DNA of 64,000 nucleotides, taken from the NCBI GenBank assembly GCA_033030425.1, contig JAUFSD010000007.1, forward strand, positions 310,001 through 374,000, written 5' to 3'. Both the position numbers and the translations under genes were made by a program. Shown here piece by piece: positions 23,135-33,913 of this stretch. Position 1 is the first letter of the stretch, and each line of letters opens with the position of its first letter. Under the pieces are notes generated by a model. It was not told where the DNA came from. It ran no database searches and was given only the letters and a program-made list of their open reading frames with translations. Origin of the DNA: Verpa conica (lineage: Eukaryota > Ascomycota > Pezizomycetes > Pezizales > Morchellaceae).

Positions 23135-23174
23135 ACGCGGTGAAATGGGAAAATTACTTGGCAACACGTCGCGT
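23135..23174. promoter_or_regulatory. Two MCB-like ACGCG cores upstream of dpb2
   Basis: ACGCG at 23135-23139 on the plus strand and CGCGT at 23170-23174 (ACGCG on the minus strand), 118 and 83 bp before the dpb2 ATG. The ACGCGT-type box is the known target of the MBF/Swi6-Mbp1 G1/S factor that drives replication genes in yeasts. Neither copy is the full hexamer, so this is suggestive only. Confidence 0.4.
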
Positions 23175-23256
23175 CTCCTCGACGAAACACTTTGCCTACA
23201 ATTCAACTCAACACCAACACCCATCGAAGTCAATTCTGCCTCCCCACATTCCCATC

Positions 23257-25476
23257 ATGGAGCGCCAAAAAATCCAAGCATTTTTCCGTCCTAAGCCTGG
23301 CGCTCCTGCCCCCATACCCTCCTCATCAGCCTTCCCCTCCTCCGACCCCTTCGAACCCCTCCCCCCAAGTTCCCGCGCCCAGACCCCCCGCGCCCAACCC
23401 CCCCGCGTCCTTGCTGTCGAAATCCCACCGAGCATCCTCCGCCCTGTTGCCTTTCGTGTGTTTACAAAGAAACACAACCTCACACTCAAATCTGATGCGC
23501 TAACGCTCCTCTGTTCATTCATTGGCCGTCGATGTGGCGCTGACTGGCGGGACTCCGGTGCGGGTGAGAAGCTGCTAGATGAGATCGCAAGACAATGGAA
23601 ACGGAATGAAGGAGCACAAGGGATCCTCGTAGATGGAGGAGAGGCGTTAAAAAGTGTACTACGGGGGCTAGAGGTACCTGGAGGTGGTGCAGCAGGTGGA
23701 GGGGATTTACTAAGGAGGGAAAACTCATTTGACCTTGGGGCAGGAGTACCAAGTAGTGCGCTATGGGATGGTGAAATTGAGGCACATATGGCGGGGACAC
23801 AGGTAGAAGTAGAGACGGTGGATGTTAGGAAGTTCTTGAAGGTTGTGGATGCGTTTGCAATGCCAAAGTGGGGGTATAATGTACTTAAGCGGGGGTTTGA
23901 AAAGTAGGGGGCTGTCCCTTATGATTCTCTAGGAGGGAGTTAGGCTAATGGCTTTATTACAGGGCACCAAAACCGACATTGCTACCGAGTGCAGCAGCGA
24001 AGACTACGTTGTTTCGGACACGATATGCGCTTCTACATCAACGGTTGCTGAGGACGGAACTCTTCCTGCCGCCAACATTTGCTGCGGCTACTACTACGCA
24101 GAAACAGCATAAGCTTACGCCAATTGCTAACCTACTTGGCCGCGCGGGGAAGAGTTTTCTATTATTTGGGATGCTAGCTATTAATCCTAGTGGCGTCCTC
24201 ACTCTGCTCGACACATCCGGGGAGATAATTCTTGATCTCTCTATTGCCACTGCTATCCCGGAGGACGGAAGCTGGTTTACACCTGGGTGCTTCTGTATAG
24301 TCGACGGTGCATTTGAAGAGGACTCCCGGTTCACGGTTTACACTGTCGGTCAACCATTACCAGAGCGACGGGAGGCAAGTGCAGAGGTGTTTGGACATGT
24401 TGATTTCCTTGGTAATGGAGTAACGTTAGATATGGGTGCGAATATTGGTGGTGGAGGGGGACAGCAAGGTAGGGCGATGCGGAAAGCGGAAGGAGAAGAA
24501 GGGGTGAAGATGGTGTTTTTAGGGGCGGTAGAATTGGACGGGAAGGGTGTGTTGGATGGATTACGGAAGGTATTTGAGGTGCTCGAGGAAGCGCCGCCGA
24601 TGGTGGTGGTACTAGTGGGAAGTTTTACAGGGGTTGCGATGGGGACAAATGGGGGGAGCGTGGCATATAAAGGTGTGTATTGCTTCTAGGGAAAGGATGC
24701 AGGAGATATCATTGGCTGATGTGGGTAGAACACTTTGATCGGCTTGCATCACTGCTGGCTGATTTTCAGGCTCTGACGGCGGTGTCGACATTCGTGTTTA
24801 TACCTGGGGATAATGACCCGTGGGCTAGCACGTTTTCGGGGGGGTCATCAGCTACACTACCGAGGAAAGCAATACCAGATATGTTTACTGGTAGAGTTAG
24901 ACGAGTTTTCCAGCAATCAAGTAAGGGTGAAGGTGGCGAAGCTGTATGGACTAGTAATCCTTGCAGAATCGGATACTTCACCCAGGAACTTGTGATATGC
25001 CGAGACGACATTATAGGTCGTCTACGTAGGAATGGTGTTGGTTTTAAGAAGGGTGAGAATATGGATGAAGGCCAAGACGAAGACTCTGATGAGGACAAAG
25101 AACCAGAATCTGAGGATGTAACAAATGCAGATATCAGAAACGCGAGAAAGGTAACCCCCCATACTATCCCACCTCATCTAGTCGTTTCACCGTCTCTAAT
25201 ATCTTTTAGCTGGTGAAAACTATATTAGACCAAGGCTACCTCTCACCGTTCTCATTATCGACTAGACCAATGTTATGGGACTACTGGCATACATTAATGC
25301 TTTACCCACTACCGACAGCACTGGTGTTGTGTGATCCTGCAATGCAGCCGTTTGCACTGACATATGAGGGATGCCATGTTATGAATCCTGGTAGGATGGT
25401 AGAGAGGAGGATGGCAAGGTGGATTGAATATTCTCCAGCCACAGGGAAAGGGGAGATGAAAGAAGTCACGTTTTAA
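23257..25476 (+). CDS. dpb2: DNA polymerase epsilon subunit B (Dpb2)
   Basis: Four exons: 23257-23903, 23963-24672, 24729-25150, 25210-25476; 681 residues. The N-terminus is Pro-rich (MERQKIQAFFRPKPGAP), followed by the helical N-domain (FTKKHNLTLKSDALTLLCSF). The middle holds the OB fold and the inactive calcineurin-like phosphoesterase domain, with LLGRAGKSFLLFGML, VFIPGDNDPWAS and SNPCRIGYFTQELVICRDDI. The C-terminus has RPMLWDYWHTLMLYPLPTAL and TYEGCHVMNPG, typical of B subunits of Pol epsilon. It bridges Pol2 and the CMG helicase during origin firing. An acidic linker (DEGQDEDSDEDKEPES) sits before the last exon. The first intron, 59 nt, removes an in-frame stop and restores the frame with a good GCTAAT branch site; phases 2, 1 and 0 agree. 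Confidence 0.94.
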
Positions 25477-26708
25477 TCCTAGGGGACCGACTATATAGAG
25501 GGATAGACTGGTAAAATGGGTTGGGTGTGTAATAACTTGGTTGGTAATGAAATATAATGAATTAATAGAGAGAAAGAGGGGTGTTTTGGTCATTGGAGTT
25601 TCGGGGACATTCGTTTGTGCGTTTATATGCGGTGGGCACTGTTAATAGATGGGATTAGGCTTGTGAAATTGTATCTTATGATGGCTGTATAAAGTTTATA
25701 CGGACGGACGGAACTGGAAACCCGGGGATTTTTTAAACTTATTTTTACGTACAACCTAGTCATACATAGTTAAGATAAAACAAGACAGGTATCCATTAGG
25801 ATTATCACTCTTCAGAGTACATTCATATAACCTGAATGTAAACGAAGTGTTCTAATAAAAATAATTGGTGTCTATAACCTTGGTTCTACTAAAAACAGCG
25901 TATAGCAATAAAAGAGTACTGAAACTACTTCAAAACGTCTCACTCATACCACACGTAACACCATACCGCCACCTCTAAACCGGGGTTGTGGGGAGTGAAA
26001 AACTATGACGAGGGCTGCCACAGCTAGACCCAACTATTCTATAGAACCACTTCCAAGGTTCCTTCTATGAGTATTAAGAAAAAAAGCCAACCATTACAGT
26101 TATGACAGGGGACTACAGCCTCCTTCAATTCCGAGGTTCTAGTAGCTCGTTAGGAAGCCGCTTGATACAATAAAGGCGTGATATTGCTGAGTGGATCTCT
26201 ATAAGTTATCCCAATGATAAACATGGGGCTACTGCACGGAAGCCTGGATATAGACGTAATCATATGTAGGATGAGTTCCAAGCAGGACGCCGCGGCTGAT
26301 AGTATGGCACTAAGTGATGTGTAACCTCATTACTACGTAAGGTAAAAGGCAAAATACGTAACAATGCGTAAGTAGCACTAGGGTATGTTAGTAAAGGTAG
26401 CCGATGTACGTACTTGTTCTTGGACTGATCTTTGTATGTAGTTTTGGAAAACTACTAAGGTACATAGTCAGAGGAATTTATTTCAGCTTTAGATACTAGA
26501 AAATGTGCCTACTAAATCATTTACCGATGACCTACCAATGTCACCAACAATGACCACCACCCTCGAAAAACATTAAACTGGTCTAGAGAGGTTGAAGCAA
26601 TGTCTAGACCAGTATGTAAGATACGTATGGGGTTGCTAGCCTTAGGCAAACCTAGGCAAAAATAACACCAAAAAAAGTAAACGTTAACTCCCCACACATC
26701 AATCTCAA
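25477..26708. other. Convergent AT-rich spacer
   Basis: Between the 3' ends of dpb2 (+) and the SPRY gene (-). No frame with coding character was seen on either strand; the first part is presumably dpb2 3' untranslated sequence. Confidence 0.55.
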
Positions 26709-27956
26709 TCATTCCTCCCTGCTATAGAAATTATCGATTGCCACACGAATCCCACTCCCCCAAACACCAATAGCTGCATAAACATCATTAGCTCCATCTA
26801 AACCCTCAGTTGCTGGCCAATCTAGCTCTGCATCCGTCTCTTCATCTAGCCTCCACCCTCCAGCGGGCACTCCATTCCTGTTGAAAAAAACCTCGACACC
26901 ATGACCAGAGGCCGCAGTGGGGAATTTCATACCTTAAGCCCTAGTAGTTAGTATCTTGAAGAGAAAATAAATATTAGAGAGAGAGAGCATACCAATTCCT
27001 ACCCTCTCCCCTACTCTAAATACCTCTGTAAAATCCTTCCCTCCATAACTATCATTACAATACCTTCTCCCATCATCACTGTGAACCCCTAAGCTTCCCC
27101 TATTCCACCCTGGAAGTCTAAAGCTCGGATAAGGACAACCTACAAACCCGATAGCGACTGTAGCATCATGAGGGAGAGTTTGAAGTGTCACCTCAAAGTA
27201 GATATGACGGGCTCTACCCGTATTCGCTGGGTGATGATACCCAGCGCAAAAGAGCGGGAGTGCAGAAATAAGGCATGTGTCTGGACACCCCCCCTTATTA
27301 GCAGTTTCAATAGTTGTACGACCGCAAGTGGTTATTTTCCCGCGGAAGTGTCCAGGTGGTGATGCGAGAGGGAGTGGGATGTTAGATGAGAGTTGAAATA
27401 GCGCGGATTGAGGGAATTGTTGTGGAGAGGATAGAGGGTTCATGACGCAGAAGTTATACCCTGCATCTGCGAGGTCAGAGGTTGTGTTGGATGCTGGGGA
27501 AACATCATGCGATATGGCGGGTGGTGGTGGGAGGTTGTCATCGTCTCCTGCTGCAGAGGGAGCGAATGCAGCAGGGGGAGTTCTAAATCCTTGTTTCTCG
27601 GTTTTTAGGTTTGTATTATAGCCACTATAACCTTGAGGTTGAGAGGAGCCTGGTGGTGGCCCTGGGGTCCATTGGGTATTGGTATTTGTGTAGTCTGGGA
27701 GGGCACCTTTTCCATCACTGACTAGACCCTCTGGGCGGAAATTTGATGCTAATGGTTGGGAGAGCTCTCGTGGAGGCTCACTTGGTGAATTCCAGCTTGC
27801 AGAAGGTGGTGGATATGTTGGTGTATTTACCACAGGGGCAAGTTTTTGTGGAGTATCGTTTAGGCTAGCAAGTTGAGGAAGGTCAGTAGAAAAGTTATAG
27901 GCAGGATTACTGTAGTTGCCCTTGGGCTTCTTTGAGCATCTACCAAAACAGCCCAT
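26709..27956 (-). CDS. SPRY-domain protein with possible N-terminal lipid anchor
   Basis: Two exons in order, 27956-26993 and 26932-26709; 395 residues. The intron is well defined (GTATGC donor, perfect TACTAAC branch, TTAAG acceptor). The first ~150 residues are disordered and rich in Pro, Ser, Asn and Thr. The SPRY fold spans about residues 190-395: IPLPLASPPGHFRGKIT, ARHIYFEVTLQTLPHDATVA and IGFVGCPYPSFRLPGWNRGS, SLGVHSDDGRRYCNDSYGG, VFFNRNGVPAGGW and DVYAAIGVWGSGIRVAIDNF. This is the layout of the yeast Rsp5 adaptors Ssh4/Ear1, but without their membrane helix. Instead the protein begins MGCFGRCSKK: Gly2 and Cys3/Cys7 could be acylated, although Arg at position 6 is not the preferred Ser/Thr. 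An LPDY sequence (GALPDYTN) could serve as a weak PY motif. The exact role is unknown. Confidence 0.88.
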
Positions 27957-28557
27957 TTTGCAGTGTATTTGCTCGTGAAGTGAAGATGTGGTGGGGGTGG
28001 TGAAGGTGAGGGCGGGGGTTTTGACAGATTGTAAATTGGTGTTGGGAGGGCTGGCGTCATGTGCCAGATCTCTAGGCTGCTAGAACCTAATCTTGCATGA
28101 CGCAACGCTGATCGATCTTAGCCCTGCAACGGCTCTTGCCGGTAATACATAGTATGTGCAGCCTTGGCACTCGCCCTCTTCTTTGACTTCCACGATTAGG
28201 ACCTTGGTGAACGGAATTAAGTAAAAATCCCTCGTCGGTCACGGAACAGATTCTATAGCACTATGAAGATTGTTTTATTTTCTTTCCAGCCTTATGCCTT
28301 GATGAGCTTAATGATAGTGTATGGACCTCCGCGGCCAAGAGAATGTGATTTTTGTTTAGGTAGATGGGTGAATTAAAGGCCACATCGAGATTTCTGGCCT
28401 GCGTATTCTAATGCCACTAGAAGCAAATTTGCTTAGCTCACTAAAGTACATATAATCACAAATCCAGTAACCCAGAGAGAGTGAAGTTGTTTACTTTTAC
28501 TCTCAAAGGATTAAGGTCTCCGAGAATACGCCCCCTCCAGCAATTCCCTCAGCAAAG
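27957..28557. other. Divergent promoter region
   Basis: Spacer of 601 bp between the start codons of the SPRY gene (-) and the small MDI-repeat protein (+). No clear regulatory motif was recognised and no further gene is supported. Confidence 0.45.
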
Positions 28558-29034
28558 ATGAGCATTAACAACACCCTGCCCGGAAAAAGCTCTTGCTCCG
28601 GTGTTTTAAATATCACCGAAATCCAGCACCAAAACGCTGACCGCCAGCCCCTCTCACTTAGTGGTCCGGCCAACAAAACCCCCACTCCTCAATTTCCCAC
28701 ACTATCGCAGCGATCAACACCGTTATATCCGAACCGTATGGATATCTGGAATGTACTGGAAAAGCCTCAACCAACCATTGCTCTCCAATCTCCTATACAG
28801 CCGCGGCGAGCAGTATTGCGGTATCCAGACCCGATGGATCTTCGAAATGTTCTTGGGGCTCCCCCTCCCGCCAGCCATAGAGAAACCCCATACACAAACC
28901 CTATGGATATCCGCAAAATACTATGGGTGCCTTCTTTTCCTACTGTGGTACCACTGCTTGAAGAAGAAGAAGCTTTGGACCACCCCTCTTCAAGGCCTGG
29001 CTTGCAGAATTCTGTAATCACCACAGCAAGATAG
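28558..29034 (+). CDS. Small protein with three M-D-[IL] motif repeats
   Basis: Single-exon frame of 158 residues. I do not recognise a family. The striking feature is a motif repeated three times at 25-35 residue spacing: YPNRMDIWNVL, YPDPMDLRNVL and YTNPMDIRKIL, each followed by a Pro-rich linker (EKPQP, GAPPP, WVPSFP). The pattern is Tyr-x-x-[Pro/Arg]-Met-Asp-[Ile/Leu]-x-[Asn/Lys]-[Val/Ile]-Leu. Conservation of the motif with divergence of the linkers argues for a translated, selected protein and not a chance frame. The motif looks like a short amphipathic docking helix. The rest is low complexity, with an acidic patch (LLEEEEALD) near the C-terminus. No signal peptide or membrane segment. 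It could be an undescribed scaffold, or part of a larger gene with unseen exons. Confidence 0.6.
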   Translation: MSINNTLPGKSSCSGVLNITEIQHQNADRQPLSLSGPANKTPTPQFPTLSQRSTPLYPNRMDIWNVLEKPQPTIALQSPIQPRRAVLRYPDPMDLRNVLGAPPPASHRETPYTNPMDIRKILWVPSFPTVVPLLEEEEALDHPSSRPGLQNSVITTAR

Positions 29035-29397
29035 CTAAGGTTCTTTAACTTATGCATGGAGTCAGCGGTTTTCTTTGGTGGGTTATGCGGGAATTTGGGC
29101 GAGTCAGCCTAGTGTTTTAGAAGCGGGGTTTTCGTGACTTCATTCATCAAGCATATCTGTTAGAGGGAATCAGAGATACGTTTGTATGTGTACTTAGCAT
29201 TTCCGGTTACGCTATAAGATGTTCTAGCCTTATGTTTGTATACGGTGGGAGTACAGGCATAGTCTGGGATGTGCACAATATATGTATCTCGGTATAGTAA
29301 TGAGATCGAGATTTTACGACTAAACATGGAGATAGAGCGAGAAAATCCGTACTAAATAAATATCCGTAGAACTTCCAATAAATAATTACAGGCTATT
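29035..29397. other. Convergent 3' spacer
   Basis: Short AT-rich spacer between the 3' ends of the MDI-repeat gene (+) and the GTPase gene (-). Nothing else is seen. Confidence 0.5.
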
Positions 29398-30780
29398 TTA
29401 TTGAATGCAGCAGCCGCCACTATTTCTCTATCCATCAGTTAGTAATTTGAAAATTGGCGCCAATTATTCTATTACCTATATAACACCAGAGGAAATAAAG
29501 TACTTACCCTGCGGTTTTCTTCGTCAATTTGCCTCTGCCGACGCCGCAACTCTTCCTCTTGCTCGCGCCTTCTATTATCGGCCTCGATTTGCCATTGCCT
29601 CTGGCGTTCTTCCTCTTGTCTCCTCGCCTCATATTGCCGTCTCCTGAACTCCTCTTCCTTCTTACGCATCTCCTCCATTCGCCTTTGCTCATACTCTTCC
29701 CGTATTCTTCTTGCTTCCTGTTCGGCACGCCTCCGTTTCTCTTCAGCCTCCTCTCTCAGTCTTCTCAGCTCCTCTTCATCGCGCCTACGCTGTCTCTCCC
29801 TCTCTATTCGTCTATCTTCTTCAATCCTCAGTTGTTCCTTCTTTCGTTTCTCATCCTCCTCTCTCTGTCTCTTCTGCTCTTCTTCGAGTTTTCTTTGATC
29901 TTCTTTCTGCTTCTTCATTATAGCCTCTTCGCGCTGACGTTTTTCCTTCTCATTCTTTTTCTGTTGTTCTTCATACTCCTTCTGAATCCGCATCTTTTCA
30001 GCTAGACCTTCTGGCATTGCTATCAGGCCTGCAGTTGTAGTTTCAATGGTATGCGGAGGTGTCCGCATCTCTTCTTGAACTTGAAGAAGGACTGAGGGCC
30101 TAGCTAGAAGATCTTTAACGATTTCAACCGCATTATCCCGATCATCGTATTTCACTGGTGTTACTTTATGGATTCCCACCCAATGATTATCCTTCAGTTC
30201 ATTTTCTCTTTTCTCTTGGGCTAGGAACTTTCCTGAGCCTGGGAGACCCCACATCGTCGTTCCGACAACAACATTCTCCATTGCGGATTTCCCGCATATC
30301 CCTTTGAGGATTTCCCAAGTCTTTCTTTGACTTCCACCTAGTCTACCTTCACTGATATCATGTAGGAAGACAACGCCTCGAATTTCAACATAAGATTCTT
30401 TGAGAGAGAAAATATGGAGTTGCGATGCAATCTCGCGTAGGATTTCTAGGTTATCTCGTGAGGAATCATCGAACCCTGGTGTGTCTATAAGGTGGACTTT
30501 TTTGTTGTCGATCTTAGCCTCGTAGGTGCAGGATTTGAATGTGCCTAAGATGTAAATATTAGCCCCCGTAGTGGGTTATTTAATAGGGGTATTAAAAGGA
30601 CTGGGGGGGGGGGTTAATATTACAAGATTCAAGTCCTCCATCGACGGGTGGCTCACTACCATCAACATCTTTCCCACCAAGCAGCCTTATCATGCTACTC
30701 TTGCCAGCGCCAGTCTTTCCCATGAAGAGTAAGACTGGCATTGGTCCAGAGTCTTGATCAGAGCTAGCTAAGAAGTTCAT
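29398..30780 (-). CDS. P-loop GTPase with long coiled coil and predicted CaaX end
   Basis: Exons in order: 30780-30624, 30544-29508 and a predicted 29427-29398; 407 residues. Walker A is MGKTGAGKSSMIRLLGG (residues ~20-36); the G3 motif is HLIDTPGFDDSSRDN (~70-84). Later VVVGTTMWG replaces a standard TKxD/NKxD base-recognition motif. This is the AIG1/septin-like GTPase group that is numerous in some fungi. From about residue 210 the protein becomes a nearly uninterrupted Glu/Arg/Lys/Gln coiled coil of ~180 residues. A GTAAGT donor at 29507 and a TTACTAAC branch before the acceptor at 29428 join a tiny last exon that ends RNSGGCCIQ, a possible CaaX farnesylation box. Without that splice the tail would read VSTLFPLVLYR. 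The 5' end is also uncertain: an ATG at 30883 (MANDAVGYDSG) could be joined by a 42-nt intron. The core is firm; both ends are inferred. Confidence 0.8.
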
Positions 30781-32905
30781 CAGTTCTCAGATCTATAGGA
30801 ACGGTATTCACAGGTCCTCATTATTACCGCTAGAGCCTGGAGAGGCTAGTCCACTATCATAACCCACTGCATCATTAGCCATCTTTAGAATCTCGCCTTT
30901 CGTGCAACCGAGCTGAAATTCTGGGATTCTTTAATGTTGCAGAGCTTTTGTCGAGATTATGACGCCGTGAGGGGTTTGAAGAAAAGGACGGGTTCAAATA
31001 AGTATCAACCTTGTTTATAAGTCAATGGTTGACGCAAACAATGGTTGCCTAAAGAGCGGCTATTGGCGAATCATGGACGGACATGTAAGTGCCTGCCAAG
31101 ACTGGTTATTTCGAGTGATAAGTTGTGTTTTGTTCCTGCTCATAGATGTAGCTGGAACTGGCCTAAAGATAAACGTGGGTGCTGAAGTGTTGCTGACAGA
31201 ATTCGATAATATTATGGGGAAGTATATGAGGTCGGGCTTGCAACCGCTTTTTAGGATTATCGATATATCATACTATTGCGTTACGTCTAGCTACGTACTT
31301 CTACAGAAGAGGAAGTGGGTTTGACAGGTATATCATGCGGGGTTGTTCTCTCTTCCATAAATAGAGTGATATTATTCAGGGCCTTTAATAAAAGAGTTTT
31401 TTGACTAGAAGCGTGTCTGTCTTGATCTCACTTCGGGAATCGAATCACAAGTCACCAGGGACCGTTAGTGGGGTATCTTTTACCAGCCTTCTCATTAACA
31501 AATGGTGAATGACTGGTATAGAAAACAATAGAGACGCGGCCAGCCTAGCCATGAACATTAACGGATAAGGGATCTCAATCATGGATTACTCACTACCTAG
31601 CACTCCTAATAGTCCTTCAATATTTGAAACCTCTAATTTGACCCTCTATATTTTGGTAGCCGATATTTTGTTATAAGCATGTCTCGATTTTCTGAGTATT
31701 CATCATTTATACCACTACTACCGATAGTTAAAATTATACTCTAGTGGGACAAGCCACGTAACCTGTTTCGCGGCCTTCCATTCATCATATTTCCTCGTGG
31801 GGTCGGCCGGCTGGTGAAAGTTTATATCACATTATTTCCTTCCATAGCTAGTACGTGCGGATATTTAGATATTAGCCAACCAGAGGATCTAGAGTTTTAA
31901 CACCAATTATTTCTAGTACTATACTCTAAAAGATTCATAAATCAGAATGTGGTTTAAATCTTCACCAAGGGCATAAAAAAAACAGTAGAAAATCGTACAT
32001 TCCAATCATTACCTTCCGATGTGCCGATTACCCGACCCTGTGTATTATAGAGCTAATGCAGGATGAGGAAACCCCCCCCCCCACATATTCGGTCGAATTC
32101 CGAGATTAGGGACTCGTTTATCTTAGGTCACCGTCGTACTAGCATGTAAGGCGTAAGTTATCATGAAGATCGCGGGGGATCACCCGTCCATCTTAAATTA
32201 AGACACCCTAACTGGTATACTTGCCCGTCTGTTGAGTCTAGACCTATAGACCAGAGTGTTTATGATACCCAATTGAGGATAGGAAGAAGGTCATTTGATA
32301 TAAAACTTTGATTTAACCGAGAAGTCTTCTTGGGTTTCATGCTTATTAAGAGGTGCGAATTGGGTTAATGGCATCAAGGAGTGCAAGGTATTGGTGTTTG
32401 CTCTAGCTCGAAATCGGAACGTCATATGAGCAGGCTCTACGAGTTTGAGAAGACTATAGGGTATCTAAAGTACTCAATCTTCGGGCTGAATCTATAGGGA
32501 TATCGGTATTTATCCCTTTGTGTACTTTAATCTAAGTAATAAAGTAGATATAATCTGAATTCAAGGCTCATCAATTATCACTCGATTTAGGCGGTTCAAA
32601 AAAACTAAATTTATGATTAACTCTATACATTGGGGGGCTGATACAGCAATATCGCTATTAAAATCTATAATGAGCTATCGCCTGTACGTCTAGACCGACA
32701 GATAGTGATAAACGAAAGATGGACAAGACTCGCTACCTAATTCAATAAACTACAAGCACCTTTTATCAGCAAATGAGTTTCTTATTTTTTTTATAATAGG
32801 GGACGTACATCCGTAGAGCTTACTTGAAATATAAGAAGCTTCAGGAGGCACGCTAGAGAGAACCTTGAAGCAAGCCCTGAAAAATCTAGGGTTTCTTCCA
32901 GCTGT
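30781..32905. other. Intergenic region, 2.1 kb, no gene supported
   Basis: The left ~120 bp are the promoter, or an extra 5' exon, of the GTPase gene. The rest is AT-rich. A 99-codon plus-strand frame at 31025-31324 has no recognisable features. An eleven-C run lies near 32072-32082. No transposon ends were identified. Confidence 0.5.
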
Positions 32906-33913
32906 TCATTTTTTCCTCTTTTTCCTCTTTGTAGTTATCTCCCCATCTTCATCGCTACTACTCTCCCACCAGCTGACCCAACCACTCATGCTTCCAACAC
33001 TTGCTCTACCAAATCCGCCAAATGTTGATATTGGAGAATCTGGGATAGACCTAGATATAGTAATTTCGGATACTGGGCGCGTCTTCTTCTTCTTCCGTAT
33101 CTTGCTACTCATCTGCGAGGAGCTTGAGGGTGATTTCACATGTCTTACAGGCCGCTTTCCTCTCGCGACAGAAGAAATCCGCGGAGAATCCGACATAGAC
33201 GAATCAATTGTCGGAGATCGAAGAATAGCAAGGGGTGGAGATATCGGTTCGGGCGTAGATGATCGAGATCCCAAAATTTCCTGATAATTAGAACTAGATG
33301 CAGTCGGTGGTGTGGTTGATATTGCCATTCCAATATCATTATCCAAAGTAATCCTGATATTGCGCCCACTATTCTCCGGTCTCAGTCGGCGATGGGAACC
33401 ACTTCTACTACTACTACTACTTGTATTGAACCTGTTCAACATCGAATCCAGTGGGCTTCCTATGTTTCCGTCAATGGGCGGTAATGGTAATGTACGCTCG
33501 ACTGCCAGTAATGCCCCTTGCATTGGTAGTGTTGTCGAGTCCGGTCGTGGTGTGTCACCAAACCTCCTTGAGCGGTCTGGCTCCTCTAGCATAATCAACT
33601 CCAGATCGTCCGCTTGTCGCATATTTGGTGCTACGAGTCTATTTCTCTTCCGCCGCCGCCAGCAACAGATTATGGAAAAAATAGCGAGAATGAGAACAAC
33701 CACTCCGGCAACTATAACAACTATGAATACCGAGCGATTGAGTCCAGGTATTGGCGAACCGTGCTGTGGGCGGCGACGTGGGCCTGGTGGTGTCGCTACC
33801 GTGCCATTTTCTGTCCGAGGTTCCTGTCGGGAGTGAAGGAGGGTAGTTATGGTGAGGGAATGCGTCTTGAAGCCAGCCCATTGTAATGACCGGGTTATGG
33901 CAGTCGGTGTCAT
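32906..33913 (-). CDS. Single-pass membrane protein with basic C-terminal tail
   Basis: Single exon, 335 residues. One clear membrane helix at about residues 62-86 (SVFIVVIVAGVVVLILAIFS followed by IICCW), then a strongly basic stretch RRRKRNR, so the positive-inside rule places the long C-terminal part in the cytoplasm. The first ~60 residues are short, Arg/Pro/Thr-rich and have no convincing signal peptide. The cytoplasmic part is disordered, rich in Ser, Pro and Arg, with acidic patches and two polybasic clusters: RKKKKTRP and the terminal KRKKRKK. No enzyme domain is visible. The layout resembles fungal wall-sensor or SKG6/AXL2-like single-pass proteins, but I cannot place it in a family. 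An alternative upstream ATG at 34004 in another frame, reading a Cys/Trp-containing segment, might be a real 5' exon; no good donor was found. Confidence 0.7.
   Translation of the reverse strand: MTPTAITRSLQWAGFKTHSLTITTLLHSRQEPRTENGTVATPPGPRRRPQHGSPIPGLNRSVFIVVIVAGVVVLILAIFSIICCWRRRKRNRLVAPNMRQADDLELIMLEEPDRSRRFGDTPRPDSTTLPMQGALLAVERTLPLPPIDGNIGSPLDSMLNRFNTSSSSSRSGSHRRLRPENSGRNIRITLDNDIGMAISTTPPTASSSNYQEILGSRSSTPEPISPPLAILRSPTIDSSMSDSPRISSVARGKRPVRHVKSPSSSSQMSSKIRKKKKTRPVSEITISRSIPDSPISTFGGFGRASVGSMSGWVSWWESSSDEDGEITTKRKKRKK

Noticed and set aside
29529..30005. 158-codon plus-strand Leu/Phe-rich frame that looks like a multi-helix membrane protein
   Set aside because: It is the complement of the Glu/Arg coiled coil of the GTPase gene; GAA/GAG codons read as TTC/CTC on the other strand.
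31420..31475. Possible tRNA T-arm (GATTCGATTCCC on the minus strand)
   Set aside because: The stem bases around the loop do not pair and no A-box or acceptor stem is found at the right distance.
33312..33836. 174-codon plus-strand frame
   Set aside because: It is antisense to the membrane-protein gene, which has the coherent membrane helix and basic tail.
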